Assembly (NCBI GenBank): GCA_937884685.1
Contig: CAKZYM010000202.1
Coordinates: 1-5,636, forward strand
Source: an uncultured Calothrix sp.
GTDB lineage: Bacteria; Cyanobacteriota; Cyanobacteriia; Cyanobacteriales; Nostocaceae
DNA: 5,636 nucleotides
Reading direction: 5' to 3'
The translations under genes and the position numbers were made by a program. Below, one piece after another: positions 1 to 5,636 of the stretch. Below the pieces are notes generated by a model. It made no database searches and had not been told where the DNA came from. It saw nothing but the letters and a program-made list of their open reading frames with translations. Within the stretch, counting starts at the first letter, position 1. The number at the start of each line of letters is the position of its first letter.

Positions 1-2133
1 AAAATAGTTGACTAAACCGAAAGAATCACTACCAAAATTGGCTCTTGCTCCTACTGTAACGAAACTTGCGGGAGCTTCACTTTCAATATTTCCGATACGG
101 TTTCCTCTATCTAAAGCGTAGTTAAAACGACTTGATAAAACTAAATTAGTTCTTCTACTTGAGCCAATTCTTTGAGAAAGACTACCGTATATTTGAGAAT
201 AATAATCTCTATCGGGATTAATATAGCCAATTGCTCCAGTAGAAAGATTTAAATTACCAAAGTTACGAGTATAGTCACTACCTGCATAAGCTTTAATATT
301 TTTACTCGCAATCACACCCATATAATATTTCCAGCTATCTACAGAACCCTGTACATTTCCGGTCAAGCTGATATGTGGATAATAATTTATGTCTTCTACA
401 AAGCGATTTCCCGTGACTAAATTAACGTCCTGAGCAAAATTTGTCAGATAAATTTGACCGTAGAAGTCTTCTACTTCGTTAGCAGTAAAATTTTCACCGT
501 TAACAACAGAAAGTAAGCTGACATTTGAATCAACTCCTCCTTCTCCTCCTCCATTAGAAATTATTCTCTGCTTTCCAGTTGGTTGATATCGATTAATTTT
601 TTCAATTCTACGGTCGATAATTGGAGAAATACCAACCCAAAGACTATTAAATTTTGCTCTGGGAATTTGACTGCGTTTTTTAATACTGGGTTTAAGACTT
701 TCAGCAGAACCGATTCCAGCTTGATAGAAGGTGTAGCTAGCTGTGGGTATTCTAACGTTATTGGCTGCTAAAAAGAGATTTTTATTGATATTTGTATTTA
801 CTTTTTTAGTACTACCTGTAAGACGAGGTTTAACATCGGGTAAAACTAAATTTCCTAACTGCACCGCAGAATTTAGCAATAAATTATCGCTATCAGTGAC
901 CAATCCAAAACCGCGAATTGTCCGACCAATTACGGCTTTATTATGATTGGCTTTAACTATTTGTCTAATCCGAGAATATAATCCGATTTGAGTATTATTA
1001 ATTTCTTCTTTTCTTTCATAAAAAACTTGATTTCCTTGAGTATTACCGGGAAATGCTCCAGCATTAGGAAAATATAAATCTAATCCGATTTCTTGTCCGT
1101 TTGCTCCTGTTTGAAATCCTGGAAGCTTCATTACTGCAAAAGATTCAGGAGTGACAACCTCACTCATATTGCTGGTTTGGACAATACGAGTGGGAACAAA
1201 AAAATCGGGGTCAATACTGTTTCTATCAGTTATTAAACCAGGTGTGTAGGAGCATTTTTTCCTTTCAATATCTTCACCTGTTAAGCAAGAAGCAACAAAG
1301 CTCATTTGCATTTGCATACCGAGCATTGTATGAGGTTCGTTTCTTGTTAACTCGATTTTACGATTTTGTCTGATTCTTTGTAACTGTAAATAGCTGCCTT
1401 TTTGGTCTACAGTATAAATATTATTTTTGGTTAAACTTTCTGTTACTTGACTGCTAAGTTTAAGAATACCTCCAGCGGAAATGCTGGTATTGTTATCGTC
1501 TCCAAAAGTTGAACTAGTGTAAAATTCCCAATCAGTTAAATGGCTGATAGGTATGCCATTTAAAGGTAATGTTGTTGTAAAAGGGTGAATTTTTTCTGGA
1601 GCAGCTACTGTTGGTGGGAGAATATATTTGGAATCTGAATTTAAATTTAAATTTAAATCAAATGCTTTTGATGGCGTTTTTCGAGTTGAAGAGATTCTTT
1701 CAATTAAATTTTCTTCTAGCTTCCATTTTTTTAGTTTTTGTATTAATTTATTATAAGCAGTATTACTAGCCTGAGTTAATTTATGATTCTCTTGATTAAT
1801 TTGAGATATGTTTAAATAATTCACCGATGAGCCGAGTTGCTCTTTCTCATCTGAATTTTTATGGTTCTTATCAAACCATTTAATTGATTCTGTTTTCGGA
1901 TTTGACCAATCATTCTGGTGGCGGTAATGCTTAAATTTTACTCTTAAGTTTTCTCTAAAAGTATTTTTACATATTAAATTATATTCTTTATATTCGTTTG
2001 TACCTTTTTGACAAGTTTCGTTTTTTGTTCCTAATAAATAATTTATCTTTTTGGCGGATGCTACCTGATTACTTAAAGCCAACCATATTGAAAGAGATGG
2101 AATGAAGATGCAAAATTGAATTCTAGCGGTCAT
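1..2133 (-). CDS. Secreted protein with signal peptide and probable C-terminal outer-membrane beta-barrel, family not recognised; C-terminus beyond left edge
   Basis: The frame is open for 711 codons from ATG at 2133 to the window edge, with no stop in any triplet. An in-frame TAA (2146-2148) lies just upstream and no other start is usable. No clear Shine-Dalgarno precedes the ATG. Residues 1-27 form a Sec signal peptide: Arg4, a hydrophobic stretch (FCIFIPSLSIWLAL), then VASA before Lys28, giving an Ala-x-Ala cleavage site. Residues about 28-170 are polar and Lys/Asn-rich, with a likely helical part near 120-165. Two close cysteine pairs (41/55 and 283/294) could form disulfides. A glycine-rich linker (NGGGEGG, 527-533) precedes residues about 556-711, which show short alternating amphipathic strands rich in Tyr, Phe, Ser and Asn with turns, as in an outer-membrane beta-barrel cut off by the edge. 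I do not recognise the family. A role as surface or outer-membrane protein is inferred; a link to the RTX genes upstream is only positional. Confidence 0.8.
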   Translation of the reverse strand, partial: MTARIQFCIFIPSLSIWLALSNQVASAKKINYLLGTKNETCQKGTNEYKEYNLICKNTFRENLRVKFKHYRHQNDWSNPKTESIKWFDKNHKNSDEKEQLGSSVNYLNISQINQENHKLTQASNTAYNKLIQKLKKWKLEENLIERISSTRKTPSKAFDLNLNLNSDSKYILPPTVAAPEKIHPFTTTLPLNGIPISHLTDWEFYTSSTFGDDNNTSISAGGILKLSSQVTESLTKNNIYTVDQKGSYLQLQRIRQNRKIELTRNEPHTMLGMQMQMSFVASCLTGEDIERKKCSYTPGLITDRNSIDPDFFVPTRIVQTSNMSEVVTPESFAVMKLPGFQTGANGQEIGLDLYFPNAGAFPGNTQGNQVFYERKEEINNTQIGLYSRIRQIVKANHNKAVIGRTIRGFGLVTDSDNLLLNSAVQLGNLVLPDVKPRLTGSTKKVNTNINKNLFLAANNVRIPTASYTFYQAGIGSAESLKPSIKKRSQIPRAKFNSLWVGISPIIDRRIEKINRYQPTGKQRIISNGGGEGGVDSNVSLLSVVNGENFTANEVEDFYGQIYLTNFAQDVNLVTGNRFVEDINYYPHISLTGNVQGSVDSWKYYMGVIASKNIKAYAGSDYTRNFGNLNLSTGAIGYINPDRDYYSQIYGSLSQRIGSSRRTNLVLSSRFNYALDRGNRIGNIESEAPASFVTVGARANFGSDSFGLVNYF

Positions 2134-2265
2134 TGTATAAACGCATTAATTTAATGGTTAGCCCCTGTTTCAGCAAAATAATTATTACTGTTAGTTCTCT
2201 ATTGCTATATAAAATTCAATAGTTAATATAATGATTAATTTGTATATATGCTTTTTTATAAAAAG

Positions 2266-2295
2266 ATAGTACTAATTCCAAAACAATATAATCAA
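2266..2295 (-). promoter_or_regulatory. Weak candidate promoter for the left-hand secreted protein
   Basis: On the minus strand TTGATT (2295-2290, four of six matches to TTGACA) is followed after 18 bases by TACTAT (2271-2266, five of six matches to TATAAT). Transcription would start near 2260, giving a leader of about 125 bases. A perfect six-base hairpin (CTTTTT/AAAAAG, 2251-2265) sits at the expected start. The region is so AT-rich that chance matches are likely. Confidence 0.25.
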
Positions 2296-2395
2296 TTTTT
2301 TCTAGGTATAGCATCAGCATAATTTCGTATTTTACATACTTTTCATAAAAACTATCTGTAGATACTTTTAGACATAATTACTTAAGTATGCCAAG

Positions 2396-2414
2396 TTTTT
2401 ATAGTCTATAAAAA
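2396..2414. repeat. Perfect AT-rich palindrome, 9+1+9
   Basis: TTTTTATAG and CTATAAAAA flank a single T, giving a 19-base perfect palindrome that overlaps the end of the terminator stem by one base. It could be a dimeric-protein operator or a second hairpin past the terminator. AT-rich DNA makes such palindromes more likely by chance, so its function is open. Confidence 0.5.
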
Positions 2415-2443
2415 AAGCTCCCAACTGTTGCAATAGGAACTTT
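2410..2443 (-). terminator. Probable intrinsic terminator of the 761-residue RTX gene
   Basis: On the minus strand AAAGTTCC (2443-2436) pairs with GGAGCTTT (2421-2414) over eight base pairs, one of them a G-U wobble. The loop is about 14 bases, and a run of T extends to 2410. On the plus strand the wobble becomes a C-A mismatch, so the hairpin fits minus-strand transcription better. It lies about 160 bases past the RTX stop codon and about 280 bases before the next start. Confidence 0.55.
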
Positions 2444-2507
2444 AGATAAATCATTTTGATTAAAATTAGATTACTCTAGCTTTTTACATCATTCTTATTA
2501 AGCTCAA

Positions 2508-2522
2508 AGAAATCTGGTTTCT
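2508..2522. repeat. Degenerate copy of the AGAAACC palindrome, copy 2
   Basis: AGAAATCTGGTTTCT differs from copy 1 at two central positions and starts 53 bases from it in the same orientation. On the plus strand the changes leave a G-U pair, while on the minus strand they leave a C-A mismatch, so this copy folds less well in the RTX transcript. Confidence 0.6.
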
Positions 2523-2560
2523 ATTCGTAAAATTATAATTATCCTGTTGTGAAATTAGAA

Positions 2561-2575
2561 AGAAACCGGGTTTCT
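2561..2575. repeat. Palindromic repeat AGAAACCGGGTTTCT, copy 1
   Basis: This is a perfect 7+1+7 palindrome, 26 bases past the stop of the RTX gene. I recall this sequence as a dispersed intergenic repeat in many cyanobacteria. In the RTX transcript it would form a short, tight hairpin in the 3' untranslated region. Confidence 0.7.
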
Positions 2576-2601
2576 GAAACTGCTGCAATATTTGAGATTA
2601 C

Positions 2602-4887
2602 TTAAACAAAATTAAATCCTTCAGTGGAACCATCAATATTACCTTCAGCAAGAGCAACTCCCTTAACTACAGCAATCAATTCATCATTACGGCTAAATCC
2701 TTCAACACCATCATTATCAATGTAAATACTACTGCTTCCACGAGTGACATCAAGGTAATAATCTTCTCCTGCGAAAAGTAGGATATCATCATCATTTACG
2801 TTAAAATCACTAATAAAAGCATAATCAGACCTGCCTTTATTTCTATTGTTACCATCATCATAAAAACAACGATTTGCATTACCTAAAATAAAAGTATCTT
2901 CACCATCTCCTCCCGAAAGTCTATCAATTTCACCAATACCAAAGCTAACGATATCAACACCTGTAATTTCATCGTTACCACTACCACCGCTAATATAATC
3001 TTTACCGCTACCACCAATTAAAATATCGTTTAAGTCACCACCATAAAGTCTGTCATTTCCTTCTCCTCCATCAAGGAAATCGACTCCGAATCCACCATCA
3101 AGGTAGTCATTCCCGCTTTCACCCATTAAAGTATCGTCAGCGTCACCACCATAAAGTCTGTCTCTACCTTCTCCTCCTTCGAGAGAATCCTCTTGATCTC
3201 CACCATTTAAATAATCGTTTCCAGTTCCACCTGTGAGAGTATCTTCACCATCATCACCATAAAGTCGGTCGTTATCTGCACCTCCATCAATTATGTCGTC
3301 CCCTGCTTTACCTTTGAGATAGTCGTTTCCAGAAGAACCGTTAATTATGTCGTGAGATTCGGTTCCTAGAAGACTATCTTTAGATTCACTCCCTTCGATA
3401 GGAGCAGTAATACCAGTAATTAGAAAATTATCAAGAGCAAAATCTTCGTTTGTTGAATCAAGGTTAATTTCTAATGTTAAATCGAGTGTGGAACCAGTTT
3501 CAGTTATTGCTGTAGAAAAATTCTGTGCTTCATTATTTAATACTTGTCCATCACCGATTCCATCAAAATTAGTATCTTGTTTCAAGACACCATTAAATGA
3601 AGCACTACTAAAATCACTTCCGGAGAACCAAAGCAGATTTTGCTGTTGACCACCATCTATGCTGTAGGAGATTTTGATAAAATCAGCAGCATCAATATCA
3701 CCAGGTGAATCGAAGAAAGAAGCAAAATCACCGCTAAATTTTAAATCAGTTAACCATTTAATATCTATATTTGACCAGGTAAGAGTTATCGGAAGTGAAG
3801 CTCCTTCTCCATCTAGGTCTTGACCAGTTAGGAATTTATTTGTAAAGCCGGTATATGATTTGATGTTATTAGCATCTTGCTTGTAAATACCAAAATAATC
3901 ATTGCTTCCGTCGGAGAAAAATTTAGAACTCTTCTTAAACTGTGAATCGTTATCAAAAGTTTCGTTAAGAGCAACAGCGATACGATTGTATTTTTCACCA
4001 ACTTTATCGCCATTAATTCCATCAGTAAATCCACTTACACCATCACCATTACCAATTATATTATTTCCACCGCTTACATTCGTACCAGTTGCTGATTCAA
4101 AGTTATTTGCCAAATCATCAGTATTGTTGACGATAATACTATTAGAAATATTTGCGGTACCAAGATTAGCAACACCACCACCACCAGCTTTTTCATAAGC
4201 AGTGTTGTCAATAAGATTGCTATTGTCTAATTTTAGGCTTGTATCGCTACGAATTGCACCGCCTTTATTAGCTCCATTCCCGTAGAATAAACTGTTAGTA
4301 ATAGTTGCCGATGTACCAGTGTTGATTAACCCACCACCACCACTTGATGAATTATTACCAATCGCAAAATTATCAGCTATCGTGCTGTCAATAATATTTA
4401 TTATGCCATTATTAACAATACCACCACCACTATCAGCAGCTAGGTTATAACGAACTACAACATTTTTTAAAGTTAAACTACCTTCGTTGTAAACACCACC
4501 ACCGTCATCATTTGAATTACCGTCTTGAATAATTAAACCGTCAAGAGTAGCAGTAGAACCACTGCTTAATTTAACTACAGTATGGTTATTGTCCCGATTA
4601 TCTCGTTCTTTGCCAATATCACCGCTCAAGTAGGTAAGATTTTTTTCAATATCTCTTTGTGCTAAATTTGTTTCGTCTCCAGCAAAACCACCGTAAATAG
4701 TAACTCCATCTGGAATATCAAAACTATCTGTACGATTGTTTCCTGGCTTATAAACACCTTGGGCTACCCAAATTTCATCACCCGAACTAGCAGCACTAAT
4801 TGCTAATTGTAAGTTGGTAAATGCATTCTCCCATGAACTGCCATTATTATTTCCCGTAGCCCAAGGTTTAACTCTGTAAATAACCAT
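2602..4887 (-). CDS. Large RTX calcium-binding protein: N-terminal right-handed beta-helix, central beta-sandwich-like domain, RTX repeats, C-terminal secretion/cap domain
   Basis: This complete 761-residue protein is probably a calcium-dependent extracellular surface or matrix protein. Residues 1-290 match the common pectin-lyase-like beta-helix pattern (ATGNNNGSSWENAFTNLQ, GDEIWVAQGVYKP, TIYGGFAGDET, LSGDI), with glycine-rich coil turns at about 129, 154, 183, 209 and 235. Residues about 304-492 form another domain (FFSDGSNDYFGI, LTGQDLDGEG, FFDSPGDID, EDFALDNFLITG) that I recall as an accessory beta-sandwich in ExeM/NucH-type extracellular nucleases; no nuclease catalytic domain is present. 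A loop at 438-446 (D-x-N-x-D-G-x-G-D) could bind calcium. Residues about 500-665 are GGxGxDxLx nonapeptides forming a calcium beta-roll. Residues 666-761 are the cyanobacterial-type RTX C-terminal domain. There is no signal peptide and the protein is acidic, which fits type I secretion by a C-terminal signal. The start is fixed by an in-frame TAA at 4900-4902. No strong Shine-Dalgarno precedes it. A terminator follows at 2410-2443. Confidence 0.95.
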   Translation of the reverse strand: MVIYRVKPWATGNNNGSSWENAFTNLQLAISAASSGDEIWVAQGVYKPGNNRTDSFDIPDGVTIYGGFAGDETNLAQRDIEKNLTYLSGDIGKERDNRDNNHTVVKLSSGSTATLDGLIIQDGNSNDDGGGVYNEGSLTLKNVVVRYNLAADSGGGIVNNGIINIIDSTIADNFAIGNNSSSGGGGLINTGTSATITNSLFYGNGANKGGAIRSDTSLKLDNSNLIDNTAYEKAGGGGVANLGTANISNSIIVNNTDDLANNFESATGTNVSGGNNIIGNGDGVSGFTDGINGDKVGEKYNRIAVALNETFDNDSQFKKSSKFFSDGSNDYFGIYKQDANNIKSYTGFTNKFLTGQDLDGEGASLPITLTWSNIDIKWLTDLKFSGDFASFFDSPGDIDAADFIKISYSIDGGQQQNLLWFSGSDFSSASFNGVLKQDTNFDGIGDGQVLNNEAQNFSTAITETGSTLDLTLEINLDSTNEDFALDNFLITGITAPIEGSESKDSLLGTESHDIINGSSGNDYLKGKAGDDIIDGGADNDRLYGDDGEDTLTGGTGNDYLNGGDQEDSLEGGEGRDRLYGGDADDTLMGESGNDYLDGGFGVDFLDGGEGNDRLYGGDLNDILIGGSGKDYISGGSGNDEITGVDIVSFGIGEIDRLSGGDGEDTFILGNANRCFYDDGNNRNKGRSDYAFISDFNVNDDDILLFAGEDYYLDVTRGSSSIYIDNDGVEGFSRNDELIAVVKGVALAEGNIDGSTEGFNFV
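3007..3330 (-). repeat. Three tandem 108-bp units encoding 36-residue RTX super-repeats
   Basis: Within the RTX gene, residues 520-627 consist of three units of exactly 36 residues, each starting GNDYL (520, 556, 592), with a fourth beginning at 628 as GKDYI. Each unit holds four nonapeptides and carries a DRLYG motif at the same place. At DNA level the string ccataaagtc recurs at 3041, 3149 and 3257, exactly 108 bp apart. A beta-roll turn takes 18 residues, so one unit equals two turns. The register indicates growth by duplication of a four-nonapeptide block rather than of single nonapeptides. Confidence 0.9.
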
Positions 4888-5086
4888 TTTTGGTATTTTT
4901 TAACTTATTTTGTAATAATGCTCCCTTTTCTCCATTTTCTTACGTGTTTTCGTCATATATCTTCTGTATGAACACGGAATGTATGTAAAACTTTGATTTT
5001 GAAAGAATAAAGGAATCATTATTTTAGTGATGGGAGGATGGTCACACAGGTCGTTAGAGGGATAAAGAAATCATAAATAAAATAAA

Positions 5087-5114
5087 GCCCCCCTTTTATA
5101 AGGTAGGTTGGGGC
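5087..5114 (-). terminator. Probable intrinsic terminator of the right-hand RTX gene
   Basis: Read on the minus strand, GCCCC (5114-5110) pairs with GGGGC (5091-5087). Inside it CCTT pairs with AAGG around an ATAA loop, leaving a six-base bulge. A T-rich tail (TTTATTTTATTT) follows at once. It lies about 235 bases past the stop of the RTX gene and before the next gene, in the right orientation. Its 5' half overlaps the GTAGGTTGGG repeat arm. Confidence 0.5.
5103..5112. repeat. Detached outer arm GTAGGTTGGG of the inverted repeat
   Basis: This arm is the perfect reverse complement of 5245-5254 and lies within the 5' half of the terminator stem as read on the minus strand. It is separated by about 70 bases from the inner left arm at 5184-5199, as if the element were made of two partial copies or had been split by an insertion. 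Confidence 0.6.
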
Positions 5115-5183
5115 GACTATAATGTTGGAAACATCAGAGATTTTACTTAGAGTTAATTCTATTATTCAAGACAAGATAATAAT

Positions 5184-5250
5184 GTTGGGTTGCGATGCAA
5201 ATGATAAATTGCTAATTAAAAAATAAGCCTAATTGTGCATCGAACCCAAC
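5184..5250. repeat. Long inverted repeat, arms 16 and 15 bases
   Basis: GTTGGGTTGCGATGCA (5184-5199) is the reverse complement of TGCATCGAACCCAAC (5236-5250), apart from one bulged base, with a 36-base loop between them. The right arm continues to 5254 as CCTAC, making CCCAACCTAC (5245-5254). That is the exact reverse complement of GTAGGTTGGG at 5103-5112. A 10-base direct repeat, ATTGCTAATT, occurs at 5208-5217 and 5257-5266. It resembles dispersed cyanobacterial GTAGGTTGGG elements. Confidence 0.75.
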
Positions 5251-5296
5251 CTACGGATTGCTAATTTTTATGGAAAAGTTAGGTCAGTTGTAAATG

Positions 5297-5304
5297 GCGA
5301 TCGC
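5297..5304. other. HIP1 octamer GCGATCGC
   Basis: This is the highly iterated palindrome of cyanobacterial genomes. The single copy found supports the cyanobacterial assignment and marks no gene-specific function. Confidence 0.85.
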
Positions 5305-5348
5305 ACTTTATTTAACCCTTCACTAAAGCGGATAAATCAATCCTCCTT

Positions 5349-5636
5349 TTACTCTTCATCTGTAGCAAAGCTAAATCCCGAATTCATGTTTTCAATACTA
5401 AAACCTTTGATTATCCCAATCAATTCGTCATTACGAGTTAATCCTTGAACACCATCATCATTTAAGTAAATACTAGTACTTCCACGAGATACATCAAGAA
5501 CATAATCATCAGCACTACCATGAAGCTGAATAGTATCTCCGATTTCAAAGTCTAGGATGAAAGCGTAGTCGCGTTTACCATTTGTTGTAATGTCTTCATC
5601 AGCATAAAAAGCGCCGCTTGCGTTACCTAAAACAAA
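5349..5636 (-). CDS. C-terminal end of a second RTX calcium-binding protein; N-terminus beyond right edge
   Basis: The last 95 codons of a minus-strand gene enter from the right edge in an open frame and end at TAA (5349-5351). The sequence starts FVLGNASGAFY, continues KRDYAFILDF, DDYVLDVSRGSTSIYL, DDGVQG and RNDELIGIIKG, and ends in an acidic tail (ATDEE). It aligns along most of its length, with few or no gaps, with residues 666-761 of the downstream RTX protein (FILGNANRCFY, RSDYAFISDF, DYYLDVTRGSSSIYI, RNDELIAVVKG). This is the domain that follows RTX nonapeptides in cyanobacterial proteins and probably carries the type I secretion signal and caps the beta-roll. The rest of the protein, and so its specific job, cannot be seen. 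The two genes are same-strand neighbours 461 bases apart, so this is a tandem paralogous pair or a shared mobile cap domain. Confidence 0.9.
   Translation of the reverse strand, partial: FVLGNASGAFYADEDITTNGKRDYAFILDFEIGDTIQLHGSADDYVLDVSRGSTSIYLNDDGVQGLTRNDELIGIIKGFSIENMNSGFSFATDEE

Larger units (their letters stand above)
2134..2601. other. Intergenic region between the RTX gene and the secreted-protein gene
   Basis: These 468 bases hold no gene I can support. Reading with the minus-strand genes, they contain the two AGAAACC-type palindromes, the terminator, the 19-base palindrome, a small palindrome TATCTGTAGATA (2353-2364), the candidate promoter and an AT-rich leader. No tRNA, other structured RNA or insertion sequence is evident. 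Confidence 0.7.
4888..5348. other. Intergenic region between the two RTX genes
   Basis: These 461 bases hold no convincing gene. From right to left they contain an AAGGAGG sequence beside the upstream stop codon, a HIP1 site, a composite inverted repeat, the terminator, and about 180 bases that should hold the promoter of the 761-residue RTX gene. There I see a possible -10 (TATATG, minus strand, 4959-4954) but no -35 at normal spacing. GTATG occurs twice (4967-4971, 4981-4985). A purine-rich GGAGAAAAGGGAG (4932-4920) lies too far from the start to be its ribosome binding site. Confidence 0.65.

Noticed and set aside
583..946. Two overlapping plus-strand open frames of 62 and 67 codons.
   Set aside because: They lie opposite the long minus-strand secreted-protein gene and have no protein-like features or ribosome binding site.
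1638..1658. A short AAATTT tandem repeat (3.5 units).
   Set aside because: It is coding and simply yields LNLNLN in the secreted protein; a minor low-complexity stretch.
2508..2575. A possible two-repeat CRISPR remnant.
   Set aside because: The repeats are only 15 bases, palindromic along their whole length and diverged, and there are just two, which fits a dispersed palindrome family better.
3828..4198. Open frames on both strands inside the RTX gene (minus 3828-4034, plus 3902-4198).
   Set aside because: They are alternative frames of a strongly supported gene. The proline-rich plus-strand product reflects antisense of glycine-rich coding sequence.
4900..4935. An 11-codon upstream frame (MEKREHYYKIS) in the same frame as the RTX gene, ending 12 bases before its start.
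   Set aside because: It could be a leader peptide, but it has no clear ribosome binding site or regulatory codon pattern. The purine-rich stretch is inside it.
5122..5226. A 34-codon plus-strand frame starting MLETSEILLRVNS.
   Set aside because: It has no ribosome binding site and runs through the repeat arm. Its length is unremarkable for AT-rich DNA.
5233..5448. A 71-codon plus-strand open frame.
   Set aside because: It crosses the inverted-repeat arm, the HIP1 site and the antisense of the RTX C-terminal domain, so it is not a coherent gene.

Overview
The window looks like AT-rich DNA from a cyanobacterium, probably a filamentous one. Three signs support this: a HIP1 octamer (GCGATCGC, 5297-5304), dispersed palindromic repeats of the kind scattered through cyanobacterial intergenic DNA (AGAAACCGGGTTTCT, and GTAGGTTGGG paired with CCCAACCTAC), and RTX proteins ending in the 'DYAFI.DF...DELI..VKG' domain I associate with cyanobacterial calcium-binding secreted proteins. 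The assignment rests on recognition; no 16S rRNA or other marker is present.

All three genes lie on the minus strand, so they read from right to left. At the right edge (5349-5636) is the C-terminal end of an RTX protein whose start lies outside the window. A 461-base gap follows, holding an orphan Shine-Dalgarno-like sequence, a HIP1 site, a composite inverted repeat and a likely terminator. Next is a complete 761-residue RTX protein (2602-4887): a right-handed beta-helix at the N-terminus, a beta-sandwich-like domain in the middle, a calcium-binding RTX block built from 36-residue super-repeats, and a C-terminal domain related to that of the first gene. A second gap of 468 bases holds two AGAAACC-type palindromes, a likely terminator, a perfect 19-base palindrome and a weak candidate promoter. 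The left third (1-2133) is one open frame of 711 codons with a signal peptide and a C-terminal half that looks like outer-membrane beta-barrel. It runs off the left edge, and I do not recognise its family.

The two RTX proteins are probably exported in one step by a type I secretion system: the complete one has no signal peptide and both carry the RTX C-terminal domain. They would fold outside the cell on binding calcium, as surface or matrix proteins. The left gene has a Sec signal peptide and would act in the periplasm or outer membrane. The terminators suggest three separate transcripts rather than one operon, so any functional link rests only on neighbourhood. The most unusual points are the domain fusion in the middle gene, the exact 108-bp repeat register of its RTX block, and the competing RNA pairings available between the two RTX genes.
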